64,000 nt of DNA from Sphaerisporangium fuscum (GCF_018531465.1 NZ_JAHDTF010000049.1:1-64000); one strand, 5' to 3'; shown: positions 16,829 to 25,006, numbered from the stretch's first letter. Notes: a model not told the origin generated them from the letters alone. Numbers and translations: made by a program.

Positions 16829-19012
16829 TCAGCCGCGCACCGCGACCGCTTCCGGCGCGGGCGTCGACCGCGGTGCCGGGCGGGACGGCCACCAGGCCCT
16901 GCGGCCGAGCAGTGTCATCGCCGACGGCAGGATCAGCACCCGGATGACGAAGGCGTCCAGCAGCACGGCCGTCGCCAGGCTGAAGCCGATCTGCTTCATC
17001 TCCGCCAGGTGGAGGAACACGAAGGCGGCGAACACCGTCACCATGACGACGGCGGCGCTGGTCACGACACTGGCCGAGGAGCCGATGCCCTCCAGCACGG
17101 CCTGGCGGGGAGGCGTTCCGCGCAGCGCCGCCTCGCGGATCCGGCTCACCACGAACACCTGGTAGTCCATGGACAGCCCGAAGAGGATCACGAAGAGGAA
17201 GAGCGGCACGCGGGATCCGATCGCGCTCGTGGCGCTTTCGTCGAAGCCGAACAGCACCGATGCCAGGCCGTGCTGGAAGAACACCACCAGCAGCCCGAAC
17301 GCGCCGGCCGCGGAGAGCAGGTTGAGCGCGATCCCGACCAGTCCGAGCACCACCGAACGGAACATCACGACCGTCATCACGAAGGTCACCAGCAGCAGGA
17401 ACCCCACGACGAGCGGAAGCTTGGCGTCCTGGTTGGCCAGGTAGTCGGCGTCACGGGCGACGTCCCCCGTGACGGCCGCCTCCACCCCCGCCAGCCGGCC
17501 GACCGTGGCGGGGAGGTAGTCGCCACGGAGCCGGTCGAGCGACTCCCGCGCCTGCGGGGAGCTCAACCGGAACGGGGTGGACAGCTCCAGCAGGCTGGTA
17601 CGGCCGTCGGCCGACGCCTGCTCGCGCGGCTTGGCGCGCCCGGCGAACAGCGGGTCCGCCTGCGCGCGCCGCGCGAGGTCCCGCAGCGCCCGGGCCACCT
17701 CGCCGGAACGCGCCGGCTCGGACCGTACGACGATCTGGTGCTGGACGCGCAGTTCCGGGAACGCGGCGGTCAGCCTGTCGTACACCTGCAGTGCGGGGAT
17801 CTCGCGCGAGTGGCTGTCCTTGTTCAGGACCCTCAGCTGCATGCCCAGTGCGGGAAGCGCGAGCGCGACCATGACCAGCACCGACAGGCACAGGGTGATC
17901 GCCGGATGCCTGCTCGCCGGACGCAGCAGGACGCCCCAGACCCGGCCGGTGCCGGTCCTCCGGGCCGCGACCGGCTTCCGCCTGCGCGCCGCCCGGCGCC
18001 CGATCGTGACCAGCAGCGCGGGCAGCACGGTCAGCGAGCTGATCACCGCGGCCAGGACGACGACGATCGTGCCGGTGGCGAGGGAGGCGAAGACGATGTC
18101 CCCGGCCAGGTACAGCGTGGCGGTCGAGACGACCACCGCGAAGCCGGAGACCACGACGGCGTGTCCCGAGGTGGCCGCCGCCAGCTCCACCACCGCCTCC
18201 GGGCTGAGCCGCCCTCCGGCACGGGCACGCTCCTCGCGTTCGCGCTTGAGGTAGAACAGCGTGTAGTCGACACCGACCGCCATGCCGATCAGCAGGATGA
18301 CGTTGTTGCCCACGCCGGCGTCCGGGATGACGTGCGAGACCACCATGGCGAGCCCCATCGCGGCGGCGATCGACGACAGCGCCAGCAGCAGCGGCACCCC
18401 GGCCATGACGACGGAGCCGAAGACCAGCAGCAGGGTCACCAGCGTGACCGGCAACGTGATCGCCTCGGAGAGCGCCAGGTCGCCGCCGCGCTGTTCGTCG
18501 ACGCCCTGGCTGATCGAGGGGCTGCCGCTCTCCTCCAGGACCAGGTCCGGGTGGTTCTTCTGCACCTGGGCGGTCTCGGCGGTCAGTGCGTCGACGTGCT
18601 TGCGGGCGTCGAGTTCCTCGCCCTTCATCGTCACGTCCACTCTGAGCACCGCGCCGTCCGCGGACCGGACCGGAGGTCCGACGCGTGCGACCTCGGGGAG
18701 CTTTTCCATGCCGGCGGTGAGGTCCCGCACGGCGGCGCCGGCGGCCGTGACGTCCAGCGGGCCCGTCCTGGAACGGACGGTGACGTACTCCACGGGTTTG
18801 CGCTGCAGGCCGCCCTCGGCGGCCATCGCCTCGGCCCTGCCGGCCTCGCCGACCCGGTAGTCCTCCGTGGACGCGCTGCGGGTGCCGACCGCCGCGCCGA
18901 TGCCGAGACAGAGCGCGACGAACAGGCACCAGCCGACGATCGCCCGCCATGGGTGGGTGGCGCTCCAGCCGGCGATCCGCACGGTCAGGGGCCGCTTCGT
19001 CCCGCCGTTCAC
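16829..19012 (-). CDS. MMPL/RND family transporter
   Basis: 727 residues, right for the short actinobacterial MMPL proteins. It has an N-terminal helix (WRAIVGWCLFVALCLGIGAAVG), an extracytoplasmic domain, five or six helices including LLIGMAVGVDYTLFYLKREREER (the conserved GxxxDY proton-relay motif), then a second copy of the whole unit with LFGLSMDYQVFVVSRIREA. MMPL proteins export lipids or hydrophobic drugs using the proton gradient. The start is taken as GTG 19012, which overlaps the stop of a 20-codon leader ORF by 4 bp; upstream starts in the same frame lack a ribosome site. Confidence 0.9.
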   Translation of the reverse strand: MNGGTKRPLTVRIAGWSATHPWRAIVGWCLFVALCLGIGAAVGTRSASTEDYRVGEAGRAEAMAAEGGLQRKPVEYVTVRSRTGPLDVTAAGAAVRDLTAGMEKLPEVARVGPPVRSADGAVLRVDVTMKGEELDARKHVDALTAETAQVQKNHPDLVLEESGSPSISQGVDEQRGGDLALSEAITLPVTLVTLLLVFGSVVMAGVPLLLALSSIAAAMGLAMVVSHVIPDAGVGNNVILLIGMAVGVDYTLFYLKREREERARAGGRLSPEAVVELAAATSGHAVVVSGFAVVVSTATLYLAGDIVFASLATGTIVVVLAAVISSLTVLPALLVTIGRRAARRRKPVAARRTGTGRVWGVLLRPASRHPAITLCLSVLVMVALALPALGMQLRVLNKDSHSREIPALQVYDRLTAAFPELRVQHQIVVRSEPARSGEVARALRDLARRAQADPLFAGRAKPREQASADGRTSLLELSTPFRLSSPQARESLDRLRGDYLPATVGRLAGVEAAVTGDVARDADYLANQDAKLPLVVGFLLLVTFVMTVVMFRSVVLGLVGIALNLLSAAGAFGLLVVFFQHGLASVLFGFDESATSAIGSRVPLFLFVILFGLSMDYQVFVVSRIREAALRGTPPRQAVLEGIGSSASVVTSAAVVMVTVFAAFVFLHLAEMKQIGFSLATAVLLDAFVIRVLILPSAMTLLGRRAWWPSRPAPRSTPAPEAVAVRG

Positions 19013-19071
19013 CGGCCCGCGCCGCTCGGCTCGGCGGCGTCCCTGCGGACTGATTTGCTTTCGAGCAGCAT
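19009..19071 (-). CDS. 20-residue leader ORF coupled to the MMPL gene
   Basis: ATG 19071 is preceded at good distance by GGAAAGGAGAG, the strongest ribosome site in this region, while the MMPL GTG itself has none. The ORF reads MLLESKSVRRDAAEPSGAGR and ends at 19009 so that its TGA sits inside GTGA of the MMPL start. This arrangement means ribosomes reach the transporter by reinitiation after the leader. The peptide has no recognisable family. It could be a regulatory leader or simply a coupling device. Confidence 0.5.
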   Translation of the reverse strand: MLLESKSVRRDAAEPSGAGR

Positions 19072-19146
19072 GAGCTGCTCTCCTTTCCTTTGATGTTCGT
19101 GCGCGTTGAAGGCACGCCGTCACGGCGTGGGTCGCGCGACTTCGTT

Positions 19147-19176
19147 CGGGGTGGCGAGTGCCAGCTCGCCACCCCG
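19147..19176. terminator. 12-bp hairpin, terminator-like
   Basis: CGGGGTGGCGAG (19147-19158) and CTCGCCACCCCG (19165-19176) form a perfect 12-bp stem with a 6-base loop; TTTT follows on the plus strand. It lies between the small membrane protein gene (ends 19251) and the MMPL leader. The U tract is on the plus side, so for leftward transcripts it would act as a GC-rich hairpin without U tract, or as an attenuator. Confidence 0.5.
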
Positions 19177-19204
19177 TTTTCCTACGTACCGCCGGTCAGG
19201 GCCT

Positions 19205-19229
19205 GGACGGCGAGTGCCAGCTCGCGTCC
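19205..19229. repeat. Second copy of the hairpin core
   Basis: GGACGGCGAG (19205-19214) and CTCGCGTCC (19221-19229) form a bulged stem. Its centre, GGCGAGTGCCAGCTCGC, is identical to the centre of the hairpin at 19147-19176, 56 bp away, so the two are a duplicated palindrome rather than independent terminators. They may be paired regulator sites in front of the MMPL gene. Confidence 0.45.
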
Positions 19230-19250
19230 GGGCCGTTCCCGATCATGCGG

Positions 19251-19484
19251 TCATCCGACGCTCCGGAGGAGCTGCTCGACATCGCTCAGCCGGTCGGTGA
19301 GGTCGGCCAGCTGCGCCTGAAGCCGCTCCTGGTTGCGCAAGGTCTGCTCGGCCAGCCGGCGGTACTCCGACATCGCCGCGATCTCGGTGCGGTGCCGCAG
19401 CAGCCGGAAGTAGAAGAGCAGGCCGGCCACGACCATGGTGGTGAGCAGCAGCAAGACGACGCTGGGGATGATGATTTCCTTCAA
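19251..19484 (-). CDS. Small single-pass membrane protein with coiled coil
   Basis: 77 residues from TTG 19484, which overlaps the ArsR stop (TTGA). Residues 4-27 form one membrane helix (IIIPSVVLLLLTTMVVAGLLFYF), and residues 30-75 are a charged heptad-rich coiled coil ending DRLSDVEQLLRSVG. Small proteins of this shape are commonly encoded directly after ArsR-type regulators in actinomycetes; their function is unknown. The tight coupling suggests that it modulates the regulator or the neighbouring MMPL transporter. Confidence 0.75.
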   Translation of the reverse strand: MKEIIIPSVVLLLLTTMVVAGLLFYFRLLRHRTEIAAMSEYRRLAEQTLRNQERLQAQLADLTDRLSDVEQLLRSVG

Positions 19485-19894
19485 CTCCGTGTCTCCTGCA
19501 TGTCGTCGGGCCCTTCCTGGCCGTCGTTCCGCGACCCGTGATCCATCCGCCCCGCCTCGTCGCCCTGCTCCGCCTCGTCGGCCCGGAGGGCGTCGAGGAT
19601 CGTGTTCACCGACAGGCGCACATCGAACGGCGCCAGCCGGAAGTACTTCATCGCCTTGCCCTCCGCCGAGAGCTCCAGGTCGCCGGCGACCAGCCCTGCC
19701 TTCTCCATCCGCTCCAGATGCATGTAGAGCAGCGGACGCGAGATGCCGAGCCGCCGGGCGAGCTCGCTCACGTGCACCCGGCCCTCGGCAAGCCCCGCGA
19801 CGATGCGCAACCGCTGCGGATGCCCGAGGGCTGCGAGCACCGCCAACAGCTCCTCACTGGTCAGGATCCCTCCGCAGTCATCTCTATGTTCCAC
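19481..19894 (-). CDS. ArsR/winged-helix family transcriptional regulator
   Basis: 137 residues. The winged helix covers about residues 12-80: ALGHPQRLRIVAGLAEGRVHVSELARRLGISRPLLYMHLERMEKAGLV, with the recognition helix at SRPLLYMHL. No metal-binding CxC of true ArsR sensors is present; the C-terminal part (FRLAPFDVRLSVNTILDAL) suits dimerisation. The GTG start at 19894 lies inside the left arm of an 11-bp inverted repeat, so self-repression is likely. It overlaps the small membrane protein gene by 4 bp and precedes the MMPL transporter, a plausible target. Confidence 0.88.
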   Translation of the reverse strand: MEHRDDCGGILTSEELLAVLAALGHPQRLRIVAGLAEGRVHVSELARRLGISRPLLYMHLERMEKAGLVAGDLELSAEGKAMKYFRLAPFDVRLSVNTILDALRADEAEQGDEAGRMDHGSRNDGQEGPDDMQETRS

Positions 19895-19921
19895 CTGTTA
19901 GTGAAGACTGACAGGTGGAAC
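19888..19921. promoter_or_regulatory. Inverted-repeat operator overlapping the ArsR-type gene start
   Basis: GTTCCACCTGT (19888-19898) and ACAGGTGGAAC (19911-19921) are perfect 11-bp inverted arms separated by 12 bp. The spacing places the half-sites about two helical turns apart, fitting a dimeric winged-helix regulator. The left arm contains the regulator's start codon, so binding would block both promoter clearance and access to the start. Confidence 0.6.
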
Positions 19922-20030
19922 ACGAAGCCGTCAAGTCGGCCGGACGGCGGACCGATCGCGGGGCGCGGGCGAGGGACCGGGATCCGGAGACGCAAGAGGC
20001 GTGGAGCGGTTCGGCGTCACCGCGCGGAGG

Positions 20031-20444
20031 TCAGTCCCGCGGCTTGCGATAGGAGGGGTGGCCGGTGTCCTCCTCGTACGCAGGGCGGACGTCGATGGTG
20101 TCGTACACGATGTGCATGGCGGCGATGCGGCCCTCGGCGTCCAGTTCCATGACGTCGACCACGTCGAACGGGGCCGGGCGGCCGCTGGGCAGGCGCCAGT
20201 CGTAGTGGAACCAGATGTTCACCAGGCGGGTGCCGGTCACGGTCTCCCCCGTCGTGACCCCGCGCAGCGTCAGGTACGACGCGCTGCTGTCCCCGAGGGT
20301 CTTGGGGAAGAAGTCCACCGCGGAGTTGGGCCCGTACATGGGCGAGTAGACCATCGCGCCGGGCGCGAAAAGGGCGAGGATGCGGTCGAGGTCACCCTTG
20401 CTCAGGGCGGCGAGGTAGGCGTCCGCCAGTTCTCGGGGCGTCAC
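20031..20444 (-). CDS. SnoaL-like/NTF2 fold protein
   Basis: 137 residues. The NTF2-like cone fold is indicated by TPRELADAYLAALSKGDLDRILALFAPGAMVYSPMYG at the N-terminus and by the later strands LVNIWFHYDWRLPSG and FDVVDVMELDAEGRIAAMHIVYD. SnoaL-like proteins include small isomerases, cyclases and scaffold proteins, so no specific reaction can be assigned. GTG 20444 is taken as the start, since the upstream frame is low-complexity. Confidence 0.75.
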   Translation of the reverse strand: MTPRELADAYLAALSKGDLDRILALFAPGAMVYSPMYGPNSAVDFFPKTLGDSSASYLTLRGVTTGETVTGTRLVNIWFHYDWRLPSGRPAPFDVVDVMELDAEGRIAAMHIVYDTIDVRPAYEEDTGHPSYRKPRD

Positions 20445-20690
20445 AAGGTCGAATGCTAACCGCGCAGCGGACGGGCGCCGCGGGTGACTCGTCCCGGTCC
20501 GGGCGGGCGGCCGCCTCAGCTCGCCACCGGACATCGATTCCCGCAGTTCACCGCATGGAGCACCAGGGTCCCCCAGAAAGAACGGGCCTTGCCCCGCACG
20601 GTGCCGCCGCCACCAGACAGCCGGGCAAAAAGCGCAAACATGGACAGAGTATGGTCATCCATGCCATAAACGACACAGACGGGGAAGTAC

Positions 20691-21101
20691 ATGATCGGCA
20701 CCGGGGACGGCCATCGCACGGTGTGCTGGGACATTCCCAGGGACCCCACGGTCCTGGGTGACGTGCGAGGCAAGGTCCGGCGGGCCCTCGGCGACTGGAA
20801 GTTCACCGACGGCGGCGAGCTGACCGACGACGTGGTGCTCGCGACCAGCGAGGTGCTGAGCAACGCCGTCCTGTACGGCCTGCCGCCCATCCAGCTCACC
20901 CTGTGCATGTCGGATCACGACGTCCTCGCCGAGGTGACCGACCACGGCGCCGGACGTCCCCGGCGGCAGGTCGCCGACGACGACGCCGAGCACGGCCGCG
21001 GCCTGACGATCGTCGAGGCCGTGTGCGACGAATGGGGCGTCATGCCGGCCCCCGACGGCAGCGCGAAGACCGTCTGGTTCCGCAAGTCCTGCTCCGGCTG
21101 A
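20691..21101 (+). CDS. HATPase_c_2 ATP-binding protein (anti-sigma-factor kinase type)
   Basis: 136 residues. The GHKL ATPase fold of SpoIIAB/RsbW-like proteins is visible: TDDVVLATSEVLSNAVLYG (N-box, with E and N for Mg-ATP) near residue 45, VTDHGAGRP (G1 box) near 80, and HGRGLTIVEAVCDEWG (G2 box) near 100. Such small cytoplasmic proteins in actinomycetes are partners of STAS anti-anti-sigma proteins or PP2C phosphatases, but no sigma factor is adjacent. GGGGAAG lies just before its ATG. Confidence 0.88.
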   Translation: MIGTGDGHRTVCWDIPRDPTVLGDVRGKVRRALGDWKFTDGGELTDDVVLATSEVLSNAVLYGLPPIQLTLCMSDHDVLAEVTDHGAGRPRRQVADDDAEHGRGLTIVEAVCDEWGVMPAPDGSAKTVWFRKSCSG

Positions 21102-21115
21102 ACGTTCACACCGGG

Positions 21116-21757
21116 TCACTCGGGCCAGTCGGAGTTCATGATCACCTCGACGAAGTCGATGTGGCGGAACCCTGGCACGAAGTGTTCGAGCACGTCGGCG
21201 TTCACCGTGCCGAACGTCGTGCCCGGCCGGTCCTTGAACCCCTCGGTGAAGGCGGCGAGGATCCGCCGCTTGAAGTCGGGCCGCGGGTGGGCTGCGGTGA
21301 CCTCGGCGATGTCCCGGGGGTCGAGGCGGTGGTAGCCGACGCCGAGCACGTCGGTCTCGACCCCGGCGGTGACCAGCGCCACCTCGGGTTCGAGGTGGTA
21401 GGGCACCTCCGGGGTGGTGTGCAGCGCGATCGCCTCCCACACCTTGCGGATGCCGGCCTCCGGCACGCCGTGGGAGGTGAGGAACCGGCGCGCCTCGTCG
21501 GCTCCGTCGATCTCGAAGCGCCGTTCGGTCGTACGGCGGTAGGGCTCGGTCAGCCCGAGGTCGTGGAACATCGCACCGACGTAGAGCAGTTCGGGGTCGG
21601 CTTCGAGCCCGAGCCTCCTCCCCTGCAGGGTGCCGAACAGGTAGACGCGGCGTGAGTGGTGGTACAGCAGCGGGCCCGCCACCTCCCGCACGAGCTCGGT
21701 GGCCTCTGCGGCCATGAACGAGTCGGGGACGACGACGCCGGCGATCTTCTCGATCAT
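21116..21757 (-). CDS. HD domain-containing protein (cyanamide hydratase-like group)
   Basis: 213 residues from ATG 21757, with GAGGAGAAC just upstream. The HD metal site is suggested by HHSRRVYLFG near residue 33, MFHDLGLTEPY near 66 and ALHTTPEV near 115. Related proteins are annotated as HD phosphohydrolases of the cyanamide hydratase group and are often paired with a GlxA regulator, as here, where the divergent gene starts 135 bp away. Probably a small-molecule hydratase or hydrolase; the substrate is not known. Confidence 0.82.
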   Translation of the reverse strand: MIEKIAGVVVPDSFMAAEATELVREVAGPLLYHHSRRVYLFGTLQGRRLGLEADPELLYVGAMFHDLGLTEPYRRTTERRFEIDGADEARRFLTSHGVPEAGIRKVWEAIALHTTPEVPYHLEPEVALVTAGVETDVLGVGYHRLDPRDIAEVTAAHPRPDFKRRILAAFTEGFKDRPGTTFGTVNADVLEHFVPGFRHIDFVEVIMNSDWPE

Positions 21758-21892
21758 GTCGGTTCTCCTCGCAGGTCGTGGGCTGGTCGTATCCTGTGAA
21801 TTCACCCTCGCAACCAGGCGAGCGGCGGCACCCCGTCTGTCCGGACAGGTAGCCCACAGATCGGGACATGCCACGCTGAACGGAGACAGCAC

Positions 21893-22867
21893 GTGGCGGC
21901 ACACGGGCCTGCGGCGCCTCATCGGGTCGGGATCCTGGTGTTCGACGGCGTCAAGCTGCTCGACGTCGCCGGGCCGAGCGAGGTGTTCAGCGAGGCCAAC
22001 CGGTTCGGCGCCTCCTACGAGCTCGTGCTGTGCTCGCCGCACGGCCGGGAGGTCGCCTCGTCCACGGGCATGCGCGTGCCGGTGGACGCCGACGCCCACG
22101 ACGACCTCGCCTTCGACACGGTGCTCGTCGCGGGGGGCGACCTGTTGCCGACGCGCCCGGTGGGGGCGGAGCTGCTGTCGGCGGCCCGCGAGATGGCCCG
22201 CCGCGCCTCCCGCGTCTCCTCGATCTGCACGGGCGCGTTCGTCCTCGCCTCCGCCGGGCTGCTCGACGGCCGGCGCGCCACCACCCACTGGCAGCACACC
22301 CGCATCCTGCAGAGGTCGTTCCCCGAGATCGCGGTCGAGCCGGACGCGATCTTCGTGCGGGACGGCAGCGTGTACACCTCGGCGGGTGTCACGGCGGGCA
22401 TCGACCTCGCCCTCGCCCTTCTGGAGGACGATCACGGGGCCGAGCTGGCCCGGAAGGTCGCGCAGTCCCTGGTGGTCTTCCTCCAGCGCCCGGGCGGGCA
22501 GTCGCAGTTCTCGCCGTCGCTGTCCGGGCCGCGCCCGCCGGCGTCCCCGCTGCGCGGCCTGCTCGACGCCATCGCCGCCGATCCGGCGGGCGACCACTCG
22601 GTCCCCCGGCTCGCCGCGCGGGTCAACGTCAGCGGACGCCACCTGGCGCGCCTGTTCCAGCACGAACTGGGCATGTCGCCGGCGAAGTACGTCGAGCTGA
22701 TCCGCCTGGACGCGGCCAAGTCGATGCTCGACGCCGGGCACTCGGTGACCTCCGCCGCCGAGCTCGCCGGGTTCGGCAGCCCGGAGTCCCTGCGGCGTGC
22801 CTTCGTCCACCACGTGGGGGTCTCCCCGCGCACCTACCAGCAGCGTTTCCGCAGCTCCCAGAGGTAG
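21893..22867 (+). CDS. GlxA family transcriptional regulator (DJ-1/PfpI-AraC)
   Basis: 324 residues from GTG 21893, with GGAGAC upstream. Residues 10-190 form a DJ-1/PfpI amidase-like domain (GILVFDGVKLLDVAGPSEVF; nucleophile-elbow cysteine in SSICTGAFVLA), and residues 220-318 form an AraC DNA-binding domain with two helix-turn-helices (LAARVNVSGRHLARLFQHELG and SAAELAGFGSPESLRRAF). It is divergent from the HD protein gene and probably controls it from the shared 135-bp region. Confidence 0.9.
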   Translation: MAAHGPAAPHRVGILVFDGVKLLDVAGPSEVFSEANRFGASYELVLCSPHGREVASSTGMRVPVDADAHDDLAFDTVLVAGGDLLPTRPVGAELLSAAREMARRASRVSSICTGAFVLASAGLLDGRRATTHWQHTRILQRSFPEIAVEPDAIFVRDGSVYTSAGVTAGIDLALALLEDDHGAELARKVAQSLVVFLQRPGGQSQFSPSLSGPRPPASPLRGLLDAIAADPAGDHSVPRLAARVNVSGRHLARLFQHELGMSPAKYVELIRLDAAKSMLDAGHSVTSAAELAGFGSPESLRRAFVHHVGVSPRTYQQRFRSSQR

Positions 22868-22950
22868 CCAGGCCGAGCCGAGGAGACCCGCCCCGCTTCG
22901 GTTGCCCGCGGTGGGCGATTACCCGGATACTGGGCCCCGGAAGTGACTTG

Positions 22951-22964
22951 AACAAGCGCTTGGC
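22951..22964. promoter_or_regulatory. CAAGCGCTTG operator upstream of the LLM oxidoreductase
   Basis: CAAGCGCTTG at 22953-22962, 13 bp before the GTG of the LLM oxidoreductase. It is identical to the palindromes at 734 and 13823. Its closeness to the start means that bound protein would cover the ribosome-site region and the likely transcription start. Confidence 0.5.
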
Positions 22965-22975
22965 TGGGAGGCCCT

Positions 22976-23887
22976 GTGAGACCGTTCCGGTTCGCCGCCG
23001 TCGTCCGCGACGCCGAGTCCGCCAAGTCCTGGGCCGACAAGGCGCGCCGCCTGGAGGACTCGGGTTACGACGTGCTGCTGGTCCCCGACCACCTCGTGGG
23101 CCCGCGCTTCGGGCCGATCGCCGCCATGACCGCCGCAGCCTGCGCCACCACCCGGCTGCGGGTCGGCACGCTGGTGTTCGCCAACGACTTCCGGCACCCG
23201 GCCGTGCTGGCCAAGGAGACCGCCGGCCTCGACCTGCTGTCCGACGGACGCCTGGAGGTGGGCCTGGGCACCGGCTGGGCGGCGGCCGACTACTCCGCCG
23301 CGGGGCTCACGCTCGACCCGCCCGGCGTCCGCGTCGACCGGCTCGCCGAGGCGATCACCGTTCTCAAGGGGCTGTGGTCGGAGGGGCCGTTCAGCTTCGA
23401 GGGCGAGCACTACCGCATCACCGCGCTCGACCAGCGGCCCAAGCCCGTCCAGCGGCCCCACCCCAAACTGCAGCTCGGCGGCGGCGGGCCCCGCGTCCTC
23501 AGGCTCGCCGCGCGCGAGGCGGACGTGGTCAACCTGACCATGCGGGTACGGCCGGACGGCTCCGGGCCGGACCGGGACGACGGCGGCCTGGACGCGTTCC
23601 TGAAGAAGATCGACATCGTGCGCGCGGCCGCCGGGGCGCGGTACGACGCGATCGAGCTCGGCACGAGCGTCATGCGGGCCGGCGTCCCCAGGGAGAGGGC
23701 CGCCTGGAGCGCCGCCGACACCAGCCGCCAGGACGACACCCCGCAGGTCCTGCTCGGCTCGCGGGACGAGATGGCCGCCAAGCTGCGCCGCTGGCGCGAC
23801 GACCACGATCTGTCGTACTTCGTCCTGCACAACGAGTCCGATCTGGACGCCTTCACCCCCGTCGTCGAGGAGCTGGCCGGGCAGTGA
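22976..23887 (+). CDS. LLM class flavin/F420-dependent oxidoreductase
   Basis: 303 residues. Luciferase-like TIM barrel: FRFAAVVRDAESAKSWADKARRLEDSGYDVLLVPDH at the N-terminus, FANDFRHPAVLAKETAGLDLLSDGRLEVGLGTGW near residue 62, and KPVQRPHPKLQLGGGGPRVLRLAAREADVVNL near 145. The LGTGW and GGGGPRVL blocks are typical of the TIGR03621 group, which is mostly F420-linked in actinobacteria. It probably oxidises a ring or side-chain substrate; the shared palindrome suggests coregulation with the PhyH/P450 and hydantoinase genes. Confidence 0.88.
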   Translation: MRPFRFAAVVRDAESAKSWADKARRLEDSGYDVLLVPDHLVGPRFGPIAAMTAAACATTRLRVGTLVFANDFRHPAVLAKETAGLDLLSDGRLEVGLGTGWAAADYSAAGLTLDPPGVRVDRLAEAITVLKGLWSEGPFSFEGEHYRITALDQRPKPVQRPHPKLQLGGGGPRVLRLAAREADVVNLTMRVRPDGSGPDRDDGGLDAFLKKIDIVRAAAGARYDAIELGTSVMRAGVPRERAAWSAADTSRQDDTPQVLLGSRDEMAAKLRRWRDDHDLSYFVLHNESDLDAFTPVVEELAGQ

Positions 23888-23900
23888 ATGATGGCTACCT

Positions 23901-24497
23901 ATGGAACGCGTCATTCTTCTGCGCCACGGTGAGACCGAGTGGAGCCGGGACGGCCGGCACACCGGGCGTACGGACATCCCACTGACCCCCGGCGGGGAGG
24001 AGCAGGCCCGGGCCCTCGCCGCCGCCCTCTCCGGCACGAAGGTCTCGCTCGTGCTCACCAGCCCCGCCTCACGCGCCCGTCGCACGGCGGAGCTCGCGGG
24101 CCTGACCGACTACGAGATCGAGCCGAACCTCTGGGAGTGGGACTACGGAGGGTACGAGGGCATCAGCACGCCCGACATCCGGCGGACCCGTCCCGGCTGG
24201 TACCTCTGGCGCGACGGGGTCATCCCGGGGGACGCCGAGCACCCCGGCGAGACGGTGGAGCAGGTGGCCGAGCGCGCCGACAAGGTGATCGCCCGCGTGC
24301 TGGGGGCGGACGGCACGGTCGTCCTCGTCTCCCACGGCCACTTCCTGCGCGTCCTGACCGCCCGCTGGCTCGGCCTCACCCCGCAGGACGGCCGCTTCCT
24401 CAAGCTCGACACCGGCACGATCTCCGTCCTCGGCTTCGAGCACGAGGAACACGCCATCGCCCGCTGGAACGCCCCGGTCTCCGGCACCCTGCTGTAG
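23901..24497 (+). CDS. Histidine phosphatase family protein (phosphoglycerate mutase-like)
   Basis: 198 residues. The catalytic RHGET at residues 8-12 supplies the phospho-histidine; the other catalytic histidine is in VLVSHGHFLRVL near residue 146, and SPASRARRTAELAG carries the conserved arginines. ELWEWDYGGYEG-type spacing (NLWEWDYGGYEGI) is typical of the acid-phosphatase branch acting on small phosphate esters. It begins 13 bp after the LLM gene and may share its transcript. Confidence 0.9.
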   Translation: MERVILLRHGETEWSRDGRHTGRTDIPLTPGGEEQARALAAALSGTKVSLVLTSPASRARRTAELAGLTDYEIEPNLWEWDYGGYEGISTPDIRRTRPGWYLWRDGVIPGDAEHPGETVEQVAERADKVIARVLGADGTVVLVSHGHFLRVLTARWLGLTPQDGRFLKLDTGTISVLGFEHEEHAIARWNAPVSGTLL

Positions 24498-24503
24498 ACC
24501 TCA

Positions 24504-24537
24504 CCCCTCTCCGGACGATTCCGGCGGACCGGAGGGG
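24504..24537 (+). terminator. Hairpin after the histidine phosphatase gene
   Basis: CCCCTCTCCGG (24504-24514) can pair with CCGGAGGGG (24529-24537), with a 2-base bulge, directly after the stop codon at 24497. There is no U tract, as is common for terminators in high-GC actinomycetes. Confidence 0.45.
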
Positions 24538-24604
24538 CGCGGAAAATCGGCAGAGGGCCTGAAACGCGTCCTGTTAGGGTCCTCCTGCCGGCCGCGGGAC
24601 TACG

Positions 24605-25006
24605 GTGCGACTGTCGTACCCGTACGGCCCCACCCCGCTCGGCCGGCGGATCCTCGACGCGCTCGACACCGCGCCCGACCGCCTGGTGATCGTCTCCGAC
24701 GGGTGGGACAACGCCCCGCCCGGCCTGGCCGCCGAAGTGCTCCGCGTATGGCGCACCCGGCTCGACCCGGGACGCCGCGTCAGCGTGGTCCACCTCAACC
24801 CGGTGTACGACGCGGCCGGCTTCGACGTGCGACGCCTGGCCCCCACGGTGCCGACGGCGGGAATCCGCGACGCCGAGGATCTGCCCGCGCTGGTCGAGCT
24901 CGCCCAGTTCGCGGAGGGCCGGACCGGCCTGGCCGAGCTGAAGGCCTACCTGGACGCCCGGACGGCCCGGTTCCTGCACGAGGACGGCCTGGAGCGCGCC
25001 CGATGA
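24605..25006 (+). pseudogene. C-terminal fragment of a TROVE/VWA (Ro60-like) protein
   Basis: 133 residues from a GTG with no ribosome site. The content corresponds to the second half of a von Willebrand A domain: LVIVSDGWDNAPPGLAAEVLRVWR near residue 28 (the conserved VVSDG strand), RVSVVHLNPVYDAAGF and RDAEDLPALVELAQFAEGRTGLAELKAYLD. In full-length relatives this block ends a TROVE-VWA protein of about 450-500 residues that binds misfolded RNA like Ro60. The RNA-binding TROVE ring and the first half of the VWA domain, including the MIDAS DxSxS, are absent. The 108 bp upstream contain only a terminator-like hairpin. I read it as a 5'-deleted gene, coupled by ATGA to the next one. Confidence 0.6.

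Noticed and set aside
17009..19093. 694-codon open frame on the plus strand
   Set aside because: Antisense to the MMPL transporter; composition is His/Arg/Asp/Gln-rich with no membrane helices or motifs.
24605..25006. Short VWA gene as a complete, functional gene
   Set aside because: It lacks the first strand and MIDAS motif of the VWA domain, has no ribosome site, and matches only the C-terminal part of longer TROVE-VWA proteins.
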